From JAIEPW01 sp964471915 (lineage in GTDB: Bacteria; Acidobacteriota; Terriglobia; Bryobacterales; Bryobacteraceae), in assembly GCA_964471915.1 (NCBI GenBank), contig CAYYID010000012.1, positions 42,901 through 106,900 of the forward strand: a stretch of 64,000 bases of DNA, written 5' to 3'. The notes below the pieces were generated by a model. The model was not told the origin of the DNA and did no database searches. It saw only the letters and a program-made list of their open reading frames with translations. This document shows positions 45,709 through 53,977 of the stretch, piece after piece. The position numbers were made by a program, and so were the translations under genes. Position 1 is the stretch's first letter. Every line of letters begins with the position of its first letter.

Positions 45709-46560
45709 TTGTCGAGATTGAAGTCCATATTCAGCCGTGAGGGGCTCGGCTTGCCAGGCCCTGGCGGCACCCCCGGCCCCGCGACCACGGGTACCGCCCT
45801 CGGCGAGCCTCGGCCCGACCAACGCGCCGTCACCTCGCTCGCCGATGTTCCGGCGGACCAGGTCGACGTCACTCCGGACCGCCACCTGATCGTGGTCTCC
45901 GAACCGCGCGGGCCCGCCGCCGACCGGATGCGCTACTTGCGGATGCACCTGCGCGGCTTCTGGAACGCCGGTAAGCTGAAGTCGATCCTGATCACCAGCC
46001 CCCATCCGCAGGACGGCAAGTCCACGGTGGCTCTGAACCTCGCCTGCGTGCTGGCCGAGTCCGGCCGCCGCAAGGTGCTGCTCATCGAGGGTGACCTTCA
46101 CCGGCCCGCCCTCGCCGAGGCGCTGGGACTGGGTTCGCGCCCCGGAGTTTCCGAGTGCGTCGAAGGCGGTCTGGACCCGCTCGCCGCCATCCGCTTGCTC
46201 GAGCCGTTGAAGTTTTATCTGCTCCAGGCCGGCCGCCCCCACCACACGCCCACGGAACTCATCCAATCCGCGGACTTTCCGCTCATGCTCGAGCGCCTGC
46301 GCCCCCACTTCGACTGGATTCTCATCGACAGCCCTCCGGTAGTCGCGCTGACGGACGCCCTGGCTCTCTCCCGCATGACCGACGGCGTGCTCCTCGTCAC
46401 GCGCGCCGGCGAAACCCCCAAGGATGCTCTCGAGGACGCGTACGAGCAGCTCGGTCCGAATCGGGTGGTGGGCGTGGTCCTCAACGCCGCCACGAGCCTG
46501 AACCAGCTCTACGCCAAGTACGGCAGGTATTACGGCGATTCGCAGCACCCGCCGGGATGA
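45709..46560 (+). CDS. BY-kinase, CpsD/CapB family tyrosine-protein kinase
   Basis: A 283-residue cytosolic P-loop ATPase. Walker A is SPHPQDGKST at about residues 97-106, Walker A' is VLLIEGDLHRP near 122, and Walker B is WILIDSPPV near 202. The C-terminus has a tyrosine cluster (Tyr268, 271, 274 and 275) for autophosphorylation. It is the soluble partner of the Wzz protein upstream and should control EPS export and chain length. Similar to TIGR03018 of PEP-CTERM loci. The start is a TTG, with 60 bases separating it from the previous stop. Confidence 0.88.
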   Translation: MSRLKSIFSREGLGLPGPGGTPGPATTGTALGEPRPDQRAVTSLADVPADQVDVTPDRHLIVVSEPRGPAADRMRYLRMHLRGFWNAGKLKSILITSPHPQDGKSTVALNLACVLAESGRRKVLLIEGDLHRPALAEALGLGSRPGVSECVEGGLDPLAAIRLLEPLKFYLLQAGRPHHTPTELIQSADFPLMLERLRPHFDWILIDSPPVVALTDALALSRMTDGVLLVTRAGETPKDALEDAYEQLGPNRVVGVVLNAATSLNQLYAKYGRYYGDSQHPPG

Positions 46561-47072
46561 GCTCCAGGACGACTGCACTACTGTGGTGGCTATGTTCGGC
46601 GGGGTGGGCCGCCCAGATTTTCTGGGCGTCCACTGGGACGCTGAGCAGTTCCCGCACGCGGTCCTGGTTGACATCGCTGCTCGCGGAATTCGGCCTCGCT
46701 ATTTCGCGCGATGGGCTCTGGCTCCTGCATCTGGCTACCCGTAAGTCGGCTCATCTTGTCCAATACGGAGTCTTCGCGGCCCTGTTGTATCAAGCCCTGA
46801 CCGCCCACCACCGGTGGCAGTCCCCCGCGCAACCCCTTGCGCGGCGGCGGGTCGGCGTCGCCAGCGTCCTGCTAGCCGCCATCTATGCCGCTACCGATGA
46901 GATCCACCAGCTATTCGTGGTGGGCCGCGGAGCGTCCTTCAGCGACTGGCTCATCGATCTCGTCGGTGCTTTCTTGATCGTCTGGCTACTCCACAGCCGG
47001 AAGGCTCACGGTCTTCCGCACCCGGCCGGTTTCGGGACTCCGGCAAAGGAGACCGAATCCTCCGCAGCCTGA
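46557..47072 (+). CDS. VanZ-like membrane protein
   Basis: A 171-residue integral membrane protein with about four hydrophobic segments. The motif SAHLVQYGVFAALLYQ and the acidic ATDEIHQLFVVGRGASFSDWLID are the VanZ signature. ATG 46557 overlaps the kinase stop. VanZ-like proteins recur in exosortase EPS loci, but their function there is unknown. The last 25 residues are hydrophilic. Confidence 0.82.
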   Translation: MSSRTTALLWWLCSAGWAAQIFWASTGTLSSSRTRSWLTSLLAEFGLAISRDGLWLLHLATRKSAHLVQYGVFAALLYQALTAHHRWQSPAQPLARRRVGVASVLLAAIYAATDEIHQLFVVGRGASFSDWLIDLVGAFLIVWLLHSRKAHGLPHPAGFGTPAKETESSAA

Positions 47073-47080
47073 ATCCCCTC

Positions 47081-48112
47081 GTGGATCCCCGCTGGGAGGA
47101 CTTGGTCCGCCGCCACCCGTCCGCCTCCGCGTTCCACGCCCCGGCCTGGTTGGAGGCGCTGCAATCCACCTGCGGCTACGAGCCGCTCGCTTTTACGACA
47201 TCCCCGGAGGGAGCGGCACTCGATACTGGTGCCGTCTTCTGCCTGGTCCGCAGCCCGCTCACCGGTCACCGCCTCGTCAGCCTGCCCTACGCCGACCACT
47301 GCGCCATACTCGATAACGGCGCCCGCGACCTCGCCGCAGAGTTGCTAGACGCCATGCCTGCGCTCCTCCAAGAACATTGGACCCGCCACGCCGAACTCCG
47401 GACGGACCAGCCTCTGCCGGACGGGCGGAGCGCCGACCGGGCGGATTCCATCTACAAGTGGCACATGTTGGACTTGACCCCCGATCTGCCCGCGCTTCGC
47501 GCCAATCTGCATCGCAATTCCATCCACCGCAAGATCCGCCGCGCCGAGCGCGACGGGCTCCGCTACTTCTCCGGATCCGGAGAGGAACTCCTCCGGGATT
47601 TCTACTCCCTGCTCCTGATCACCCGCCGGCGGCACCGCCTGCCGCCTCATCCGGAGCGCTGGTTCCGCGCTCTCCGCGATGGTTTCGGCGACGCGTTCCG
47701 GATCCGCCTCGCCCGCCTCGGCCGCCAGCCCGTGGCCGCGATTCTCACCCTCCGCCACCGCGACACCCTGATCTTCAAACAAGGCTGCTCGGACGAGCGC
47801 TTTCACGCCTCCGGCGGCACGCCGTTCCTCCTCTGGCAGGCCATTCGCGAGTCTCACGAACTGGGTCTCCGCCAATTCGATCTGGGGCGCTCCGATCCCG
47901 GCGCCTTCGGTCTCATCACCTTCAAGAACCGATGGGGAGCCGAACTGCGCACCCTCACCTACTCCCGGTTCTCCGCCCGCCCGTCTCACCTGGCTTCGCT
48001 CAGTTCGTCCCGCGAGGCTCCCAGCGCCCGCTTCGCCCGGAAATTGCTCGCCGCTCTGCCCAACCCGCTCTTCCGGGCCTCTGGAGATCTGCTCTTTCCC
48101 CACTTCGGCTGA
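47081..48112 (+). CDS. FemAB-like acyltransferase, PEP-CTERM-locus type
   Basis: A 343-residue GNAT-fold protein of the FemAB/Acetyltransf_6 group. NSIHRKIRRAERDGLRY in the middle, FRIRLARLGRQPVAAILTLRHRDT and the C-terminal DLGRSDPGAFGLITFKNRWGAE are conserved in this group (TIGR03019-like). The family uses aminoacyl or acyl donors to modify cell-surface molecules. It begins nine bases after the VanZ stop with a GTG. The acyl donor here is unknown. Confidence 0.82.
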   Translation: MDPRWEDLVRRHPSASAFHAPAWLEALQSTCGYEPLAFTTSPEGAALDTGAVFCLVRSPLTGHRLVSLPYADHCAILDNGARDLAAELLDAMPALLQEHWTRHAELRTDQPLPDGRSADRADSIYKWHMLDLTPDLPALRANLHRNSIHRKIRRAERDGLRYFSGSGEELLRDFYSLLLITRRRHRLPPHPERWFRALRDGFGDAFRIRLARLGRQPVAAILTLRHRDTLIFKQGCSDERFHASGGTPFLLWQAIRESHELGLRQFDLGRSDPGAFGLITFKNRWGAELRTLTYSRFSARPSHLASLSSSREAPSARFARKLLAALPNPLFRASGDLLFPHFG

Positions 48113-48144
48113 TTCTCGGCCGTCCCCACTGCAAAGGGTCCTGC

Positions 48145-48414
48145 ATGCCCTCTCTCGATTCCTCGCAGCCCATCCTGCGGCTTTGGAACTTCAACGACGC
48201 TCCGCTCGATCTCCGGAAACTGGCGCCTGCCAGCTATCCCGGCGGCTGGATTGCTCAGATCCTGCCCAGCGAGGAGCACGGCCTCCTCGAATTTCTGGTC
48301 AGCGGTGGCTCCGGTCCGGGTGGCCCCGTCCTCGCCGTGCACGTTGAGTCGGTCGGGACCATTGTCGTAGGCCCTTCGATTGCCGGATCGTCCTCAGCGG
48401 ACGACCCGGAGTAA
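48145..48414 (+). CDS. Small hypothetical protein between FemAB and exosortase
   Basis: An 89-residue product starting at ATG 48145 with AAAGGG 10 bases upstream. It begins MPSLDSSQPILRLWNFNDAP and is acidic overall, with a Gly-rich middle and no membrane segment. I do not recognise it. Its place between two known exosortase-locus genes, and a start codon supported by a ribosome-binding site, argue that it is translated. Confidence 0.5.
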   Translation: MPSLDSSQPILRLWNFNDAPLDLRKLAPASYPGGWIAQILPSEEHGLLEFLVSGGSGPGGPVLAVHVESVGTIVVGPSIAGSSSADDPE

Positions 48415-48466
48415 CACCTCGGAACAACCTCACCGTGCTGCCGCCGCATACCGCAAAGGTCCCGTT

Positions 48467-49387
48467 GTGACTTCCCCATTTCAATCCGGGGAGAACCTGC
48501 CCGCCCGTCGGCGTCTCCTGATCGCCCTGTCCGCCGCCGCCCTGCTGTCGGCCACCTTGCTCGGTCCCAGTCTGGCCGGCTTGTTTCGCCTGGCGACGCG
48601 CGACGAGCGATACACGCACGTCCTCTTCGTACCCCTGGCCGTCGCCGGGCTGCTCTTTCTCCGCCGCCGGCGGATTCCGCCGCCAGAGACTTCTCCCGCT
48701 GCCGGCGCGACGTTCTTCGTACTCGCCGCCACCGCCTATGTCCTCAGTTGGCTTCCCGCCTCAGGACCTTCACCGCTCGCGGCGCACCGCCTCACCCTGG
48801 CGACCGTCGCGCTGGTGCTGGGTTGGATCTCAGTCTTCGCGACCCTCTGGGGTTGGCGCGCCCTGCGGACCGCCGGTTTCGAGTGCCTCTTGCTCTTCGC
48901 CACCGTCCCGCTCCCCGAAAGCTGGGTGGGTTCCTTCGAGACCTTTCTCCAGCTGGCCTCCGCCGATGCGACCCACGTCCTGTTGCGCTGGGCCGCCTTG
49001 CCGGTCTTCCGTGAGGGCCTTCACTTCACTCTGCCCGGCGTCACCATCGAGATCGCCCGCGAGTGCAGCGGCATTCGCTCGAGCAACGCCCTGCTGCTCG
49101 CCGCGCTCGTGTTGGGGCGCCTCTTCCTCCGCTCGCCCGCCCGGCAGATCCTCTTCGTGGGCTTCGCGCTGGTGATCGCCGTCCTGAAGAACGCCCTGCG
49201 GATTTCCACACTCGCTTGGCTCGGGACTTATGTATCGCGGGACTACCTGAGCGGAGATCTCCACCACCGGGGCGGCGCCGTGTTCTTCGCGATCGGACTC
49301 GCCGCGCTTGCTCCGCTGGTTTTGCTCCTCCAGCGCGGCGACACTCCCGCGCCGCCCCCAACTCCCGCGGGAGCCGCTACCGGCTGA
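48467..49387 (+). CDS. Exosortase/archaeosortase family transpeptidase
   Basis: A polytopic inner-membrane cysteine protease-transpeptidase of about 306 residues with ~8 hydrophobic segments. It recognises PEP-CTERM tails and anchors or releases the proteins. The catalytic triad is visible: Cys200 in ARECSGIRSSNALLL, Arg245 in KNALRISTLAWLG and His266/267 in LHHRGG. No EpsI domain is fused, unlike the long XrtA form. Start GTG 48467 has AAAGGT six bases upstream; the frame is open further. Candidate substrates lie at 51754 and 52595. The 3' end overlaps the convergent TPR gene by 11 bases. Confidence 0.92.
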   Translation: MTSPFQSGENLPARRRLLIALSAAALLSATLLGPSLAGLFRLATRDERYTHVLFVPLAVAGLLFLRRRRIPPPETSPAAGATFFVLAATAYVLSWLPASGPSPLAAHRLTLATVALVLGWISVFATLWGWRALRTAGFECLLLFATVPLPESWVGSFETFLQLASADATHVLLRWAALPVFREGLHFTLPGVTIEIARECSGIRSSNALLLAALVLGRLFLRSPARQILFVGFALVIAVLKNALRISTLAWLGTYVSRDYLSGDLHHRGGAVFFAIGLAALAPLVLLLQRGDTPAPPPTPAGAATG

Positions 49388-51551
49388 TCTGCCGCAGCGC
49401 CTCCCGCGCCGCCTCGCTGTACCGGAACCCAGGAGTCCGCAACGCCGCCTCCAGGTTCTGCCGCGCCGGTTCCTTCTTGCCCGCCGCCAGGTAGACCATC
49501 CCCAAGTGGTATTGGCAGCTCGCGCTGCCCGGCCGGAGCTTCAGGCACGCCTCGAACTCCCGGATCGCGGCCTCCGGTGCTCCGGTCTTGTGGTACGCCC
49601 ACCCCAACGTATCGGCGACCTCCGGGGAGTCCGGCATCTTCTTCCGGGCTTCGCGCGCCAGGGTTAGCGCCGCGGTGGCATCGCCCCCGTGCTCCAGGTA
49701 CAAGTACGCGAGCTGGTTTGCCACCACCGGCGACGCCGGATCCACCTCCCGCGCTTGTTCGCACACCTTCTTGGCTTCCGCCCAGTTTCCCTCGGCCTCG
49801 TACTGCGCCTCGAGCATCAAGTAGTAGTAGGAGTTCCGGCCGCCGGCGGCGATCGCGGCGCGCAAGGCCTTCTTCCCCTCCTCGCCGGCATTGCGCTCCA
49901 GCAGCAACCGCCCGCGCAGCGCGTGCGCCTCCGCGATCCGGCCATCCAACCGCAGCGCCTGGTCCACCGCCGCTTCCGCCATCTGCGGCGCCTTCAACTG
50001 GTAGTGGTTCACCGCCAGCACGAAGTGCAGCCCCGCGTTCTGCGGCTGCTCTTTCGTCAATTGGAGCAGCCGCGGCTGCAATCCGGCGGACGTCCCGCGC
50101 CGGCCCGCGACGTTCACCAGCAGCGTCCACGCCGGCACCGAAGCCGGCTCCTTTTCGAGCACCTTCCGCAACTGCGCCTCCGCCCCGGGCAGATCGCCCT
50201 TGCCGAGCAGCGACTGCGCGCTCGTCAGCAGGGCGCCCGGGGAGTCCGGCTGCTGCTCCAACGCCTTCTGGCTCAGGCGCGCCGCGCCCTCCGTATCGCC
50301 GGAAAGTGCGGCCAGTTTCGCCATTTCGGTCTTGGCCTCGTTCAGACCCGGGTCCAATTCCAGGGCCAGGGCGAACGAATCCTTCGCCTGCTGGAACATC
50401 CCGGTGGCCTTCTGCGCCACGCCCAGGAAGAATCGGTACACTGCTACCCGCGGCGCAGCCCCAGCCGCCTTCTCCAGTGCCCCGCGCGCCCGCTCGTTTT
50501 CGCCCCGCTCCAGGTCCAGCCGTCCGCGGAGATACAGCGCGGCGGGGTTCGCCGGATTGATCGCGAGCGTCTCCCCGGCCACCTTCTCCGCCTCTTCCTT
50601 GCGGTTCCGCTCGAACAGCATCCCCGCCAGATCCGCCCGCACTGCTTCGTCTTTGGGCTTCGCCGCGGCGAGCTCCCGCAATTCCTGCATCGCCTTATCG
50701 ATCTCGCCGCTCGCCCGGTAGTGCTGGGCGAGCGCCCGGTAGGCCCGCGGATCGTCCGGTGCCGCCCGTTTCATCTCCCGCGCCACCGCTTCGGCCTCCG
50801 GCCGCCGTCCCGTGGCCGCGTAGAGTTCGCCGAGCAGGAACCGCGGCTCCAGGGCCTTCGCATCGAGCGCCGTCCCAGCCAGGGCCTCCGCCTCTGCCTC
50901 CGGGAAACGCCTCTGCGACAGCAGGAACCGCCCCAGATCCACCTTCGCCGCCACCGACTTCGGGTTCCGCTCCACCGCCCCCCGGAACGCCTGCTCCGCA
51001 CGGTCTTTTTTGCCGGCCGCCATCAGCAGCGCTCCCAGAACCTCTGAGTATGTCGTGTTTTGCGGCGCCAGCCGGATCGCTTGATTCAGTTCGCGCTCCG
51101 CGCCTTCCACATCTTTACTGAAGGCGTGCTTCATCCCCATGGCGGCATGCGCCTCAGCGTTGTTCGGCTCCGCCTTCAGCACCCGCTCCAACAACTCGCC
51201 GGCCTGAACCAGCCCCCGCTTCTGGATGTATAACTTCGCCATCTGTAACTGGGCGTCCGGACGAGCGGGCTGGATCTCAAGCGCCGCGGTGAGCGACTGG
51301 AAGGCCTGCTCTGGCTTTCCAAGCGCGACGTAGGCCATCCCGAGTCCGTAATGCGCGTCCGCCGACCCCGAGTCCACTTGCAGCGCGTTGCGGTACTCGA
51401 TCAGCGCCTCCGCGTGCTTGCCCTGCCGCGCGTACTCCCCGGCGGACTTCAGGTACTGCGCCTTCCGCGCCTCTGGGCTGCCAGTGCACCCCGCCAGCGC
51501 CACCGCGAGCATCACCACCACGACTCGATGAAAAGAAACGCCTTTTGGCAC
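49377..51551 (-). CDS. TPR-repeat lipoprotein of PEP-CTERM/EPS system (PrsT-like)
   Basis: A 724-residue exported lipoprotein. Residues 1-22 are a signal peptide ending in a lipobox (LAGC). The rest is almost entirely tetratricopeptide repeats, with 15 or more units of the pattern A-x3-Y-x2-G...A-x3-P (for example AHYGLGMAYVALGKPEQAFQ). It resembles the PEP-CTERM-system TPR protein PrsT, thought to organise the EPS export complex at the envelope. It is transcribed opposite to the exosortase gene, and its promoter lies in the divergent gap at 51552-51753. Confidence 0.85.
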   Translation of the reverse strand: MPKGVSFHRVVVVMLAVALAGCTGSPEARKAQYLKSAGEYARQGKHAEALIEYRNALQVDSGSADAHYGLGMAYVALGKPEQAFQSLTAALEIQPARPDAQLQMAKLYIQKRGLVQAGELLERVLKAEPNNAEAHAAMGMKHAFSKDVEGAERELNQAIRLAPQNTTYSEVLGALLMAAGKKDRAEQAFRGAVERNPKSVAAKVDLGRFLLSQRRFPEAEAEALAGTALDAKALEPRFLLGELYAATGRRPEAEAVAREMKRAAPDDPRAYRALAQHYRASGEIDKAMQELRELAAAKPKDEAVRADLAGMLFERNRKEEAEKVAGETLAINPANPAALYLRGRLDLERGENERARGALEKAAGAAPRVAVYRFFLGVAQKATGMFQQAKDSFALALELDPGLNEAKTEMAKLAALSGDTEGAARLSQKALEQQPDSPGALLTSAQSLLGKGDLPGAEAQLRKVLEKEPASVPAWTLLVNVAGRRGTSAGLQPRLLQLTKEQPQNAGLHFVLAVNHYQLKAPQMAEAAVDQALRLDGRIAEAHALRGRLLLERNAGEEGKKALRAAIAAGGRNSYYYLMLEAQYEAEGNWAEAKKVCEQAREVDPASPVVANQLAYLYLEHGGDATAALTLAREARKKMPDSPEVADTLGWAYHKTGAPEAAIREFEACLKLRPGSASCQYHLGMVYLAAGKKEPARQNLEAALRTPGFRYSEAAREALRQISR

Positions 51552-51625
51552 AGCCCCACTATAGTCCGTCCGACGCCGGGGGTGTCAATGGCCCGCCAGT
51601 GGGATCGCCGCCCCCCGACGGTCGT

Positions 51626-51640
51626 AGTACCAGCGGTACT
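51626..51640. promoter_or_regulatory. Palindrome AGTACC-AGC-GGTACT in a divergent promoter region
   Basis: A perfect 6+6 inverted repeat with a 3-base spacer in the 202-base gap between the divergent TPR and PEP-CTERM genes. Related AGTACC/AGTACT half-sites recur at 53413, 53583 and 60524-60576, all in non-coding gaps. The position suits an operator controlling both directions. Confidence 0.45.
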
Positions 51641-51753
51641 TTGTTGAATCAAAAAGACATTGACTCGATCTGCGGAATCCGACAAACTAGTTCCCACAGG
51701 CGGGAAACCGTCGGCGGATTGGTCTACTTGACGTTTGAGATCGGACGGAGGAG

Positions 51754-52410
51754 ATGGCCCTAATGAGATACCTGGGACAAGCCAAGGTGCTGGCGTTAGT
51801 GCTAGCTCTGTTCTGCGCAGCCACGCTTCAGGCGGATAGCCTGATGCTGACCAGCGCCCCGACTGGCATTATCGGCCCCTACGTTGCGACGATCAACGGT
51901 ACGCCCGGGATCGAAGTCATCTGCGTGTCGTACTTCAACACGACGTACCTGGGCACGACGTATACTTACAGCCCGACTTCGTTCACTTCCTTCACCGCTG
52001 CGACGAAGCCGGTAAGCGACCCGGACGGATCCCCCGGGACGTGGTACCAGATCGCATGGTTGGCCAATCAGCTCTTCGACGCGGCTCCGAACACCGATCT
52101 CCAAAAGGCTCTCCAGTGGGCGATTTGGAAAATGACGGATGCGCCAACGCTCCCTGGCCCGGTCCCGGTACCGAGTAACTTGGTGAGTGCGGTCGACGCG
52201 TTGATTACTGCGGCCCAAGGTCAGACTTGGACTGCGGGGCAGTTCAACAACTTCGTGGTCTACACTCCAAGTGGCTACGTCCAGGGTGTCGCCGGCCCCC
52301 AGCAGTTCATCGTGCGTACCCCGGAAACCTCGGCGATCTTCATGCTGCTCCTGACTGGAGCCGGGATCGCGGCGTTCACCTGGCGCCGGCGCCAGCGCAT
52401 GCTCGCCTGA
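51754..52410 (+). CDS. PEP-CTERM surface protein with a thioester-domain-like Cys/Gln arrangement
   Basis: A 218-residue exported protein. Residues 1-27 are a signal peptide. The C-terminus has a PEP-CTERM tripartite tail: TPETS, a hydrophobic stretch of ~16 residues, then RRRQRM. The mature part has GPYVATINGTPGIEVICVSYF with Cys57, and YQIAWLANQLF followed by LQKALQWAIWKMTD with Gln121. Cys followed about 60 residues later by Q-x-A-I-W is the pattern of internal thioester adhesin domains. It is the likely substrate of the exosortase at 48467. The start is 202 bases from the divergent TPR gene and has GGAGGAG just upstream. Confidence 0.82.
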   Translation: MALMRYLGQAKVLALVLALFCAATLQADSLMLTSAPTGIIGPYVATINGTPGIEVICVSYFNTTYLGTTYTYSPTSFTSFTAATKPVSDPDGSPGTWYQIAWLANQLFDAAPNTDLQKALQWAIWKMTDAPTLPGPVPVPSNLVSAVDALITAAQGQTWTAGQFNNFVVYTPSGYVQGVAGPQQFIVRTPETSAIFMLLLTGAGIAAFTWRRRQRMLA

Positions 52411-52436
52411 GATCGTCTTCACTCGCTTCCGCGAAC

Positions 52437-52480
52437 AACGGCGGCTACCGGGAGTCCCGGCAGCCGCCGTTTCGCTTTTT
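52437..52480 (+). terminator. Intrinsic terminator after the PEP-CTERM gene
   Basis: A perfect 10-bp stem (AACGGCGGCT paired with AGCCGCCGTT) encloses an inner CCGGG/CCCGG stem, followed by TTCGCTTTTT. It lies 27 bases after the stop at 52410 and is the clearest intrinsic terminator in the window. Confidence 0.88.
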
Positions 52481-52594
52481 AGCGCGACGCAGCCGCAGTT
52501 CTGGTACTTTTTCGTTCGTTCCGGCGTTGACGGCTTCTTGCCGCCCGCTGCAAAATATCAAGAACATCCCGAACCGAATCAAGGAGGCAGCGGA

Positions 52595-52807
52595 GTGAAG
52601 AAGAACACCTGGGTACTGGCAATCAGCACGCTGTTGGTCAGCGGATCCGGCCTTTCGGCGGAGAGCCTCGGGCCCGCCGCCGCCGTTCAGGTTGCGCCGC
52701 AGCTTGTGATTGCGACCCCGGAGCCCTCCGCCGTGGTCACGACCGTCCTTGCCGTGCTTGGCGTCGTCTGCATTGCCTGGCGCCTCCGCGACCGCCTGGT
52801 GGCTTAG
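52595..52807 (+). CDS. Very small PEP-CTERM protein
   Basis: A 70-residue protein started by GTG 52595, with AGGAGG 9-14 bases upstream. Residues 1-22 form a signal peptide. Residues ~40-70 are a PEP-CTERM tail (ATPEPSAV, then a hydrophobic stretch, then WRLRDR). Only about 18-20 residues of mature sequence remain between them, rich in Ala and Val. It could be a surface peptide, a competitor for exosortase or a signal. The stop overlaps the convergent dockerin-like gene's stop. Confidence 0.75.
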   Translation: MKKNTWVLAISTLLVSGSGLSAESLGPAAAVQVAPQLVIATPEPSAVVTTVLAVLGVVCIAWRLRDRLVA

Positions 52808-53325
52808 GTCACCGGAATCGCCGCGGTCGCCTGATTCGAGTTCGTGCTCTGGTTGCCGCTCGAATCCACCGCGCGAACCACGTAGTAATACGTCAACCCG
52901 CCCTGCACGATCTGGTCCGTGAACGCCGTTCCCGTCACCGGCGCCGTCGTCACTTCCGTGTACGGCCCGCCGGACGTCGTCGCCCGGTATACCCGGTAGC
53001 CGGTCACGCCCGCCGAAGTGCTCGCCGTCCACGTCAGGTCCACCGAGCGCGCCGTCCCGGTGACGCAGGTGCCGCCGATCGCGTTCACCACCCGCTGCAC
53101 CACCACGACGTTGCAGACACTCGATCCGATGATGTTCGCCGTGCACGTCGCCGTTCCGAGGCTCATGTTCACAGCCAGTTGGACGTCCGTGTTATTCACG
53201 GCCCCGTCGCTGTTCAGGTCGCACGCGTTCAGCGCCTGCGCCTCCATCGCGGATGGCATCGCAACCAGCGCCGCGAGAGCCAGCCACTTCCGGCCAACCC
53301 GGCGATTCTGTTCTCGTCTCCGCAT
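52804..53325 (-). CDS. Secreted dockerin-like and fibronectin type III protein
   Basis: A 173-residue exported protein. ATG at 53325 has GGAGG at a good distance; the frame is open further upstream without support. The order is a basic N-terminus with signal peptide (to about residue 30), a dockerin-like module, then an FN3 domain of about 90 residues (SVDLTWTASTSAGVTGYRVY). The first EF-hand-like loop, CDLNSDGAVNNTDVQLAVN, is canonical. The second, CTANIIGSSVCNVVVVQRVV, has lost the Asp ligands. Such modules bind calcium and cohesin domains in other organisms. Cohesin-like domains occur in the genes at 53978 and 55249. Confidence 0.78.
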   Translation of the reverse strand: MRRREQNRRVGRKWLALAALVAMPSAMEAQALNACDLNSDGAVNNTDVQLAVNMSLGTATCTANIIGSSVCNVVVVQRVVNAIGGTCVTGTARSVDLTWTASTSAGVTGYRVYRATTSGGPYTEVTTAPVTGTAFTDQIVQGGLTYYYVVRAVDSSGNQSTNSNQATAAIPVT

Positions 53326-53412
53326 CTTTTTTCCTCCGCAGTTCCAGCAGGCTGACGCTACTACGTCTCCAATCGTAATATCGGAACCCACTGTGTGCCT
53401 CTTTAGCTTTAT

Positions 53413-53432
53413 GGTACCCTAGTTTTAGTACT
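53413..53432. promoter_or_regulatory. GGTACC...AGTACT motif in the divergent dockerin/PilZ gap
   Basis: GGTACC and AGTACT half-sites separated by eight bases (CTAGTTTT between) lie 88-107 bases upstream of the minus-strand dockerin-like start. A second copy of the shared string at 53583-53599 (AGTACCCT then AGTTTTAG) sits just upstream of the PilZ gene. Confidence 0.4.
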
Positions 53433-53605
53433 AAGGTCCAGGAGGGCGCGTTCTTCATGCCCCGCGATCCCAGCCGGGAGTCCGCAAATCGATTGGCCTT
53501 CCGAGTGCAACTCGTTGCCGTGACGGTACAACCTGTTGCAACGACTGAGTCGGTCAACAGGAGAGATCCAAACTTTCGGTCTAGTACCCTCAGTTTTAGG
53601 CAGCA

Positions 53606-53974
53606 ATGCTAAGGAGTGACTACCAGGTGACTACCGAACGCCGCCGACAGGAACGCTACGAACTGGAACTGCCCGTCGTTCTCTTGAAGATGCCCGGTTC
53701 CACCCCCATCCGGACCTCCACCACCAATATCAGCAATAGCGGCTTCTACTGCAACACCCAGGAGCCGTTCTCCCCGGGCGACCAGCTCCGTTGTCTCATT
53801 GTGCTCCCCGCGGAGGAAGATGAGCGCGAAGACCCGTGCTATCTGGAGGGGGATGCCGAGGTGATCCGTCTGCTGGTTACCGACGAGGGCTTCGCCGTCG
53901 GCTGCCGCCTCAACGAGTACCATGTAATCGTCGATGGACTGATTCCCTCCTGGGCCTCCGCAGCCCAAGCCTGA
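53606..53974 (+). CDS. PilZ domain protein (c-di-GMP receptor)
   Basis: A ~122-residue single PilZ domain. The c-di-GMP-binding R-x3-R is represented by RRRQERYE near the N-terminus, and the second motif D/N-x-S-x2-G by NISNSGF. A beta-barrel pattern follows. It probably couples c-di-GMP level to EPS or surface-protein production. ATG 53606 is given, but GTG 53627 has an AAGGAG site 10 bases upstream and may be the true start. It is convergent with the next gene, separated by three bases. Confidence 0.85.
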   Translation: MLRSDYQVTTERRRQERYELELPVVLLKMPGSTPIRTSTTNISNSGFYCNTQEPFSPGDQLRCLIVLPAEEDEREDPCYLEGDAEVIRLLVTDEGFAVGCRLNEYHVIVDGLIPSWASAAQA

Positions 53975-53977
53975 GAT

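Noticed and set aside
49689..51047. Plus-strand frame of 452 codons opposite the TPR gene
   Set aside because: Arg/Gln/Leu-rich mirror of the TPR repeats, no family resemblance.
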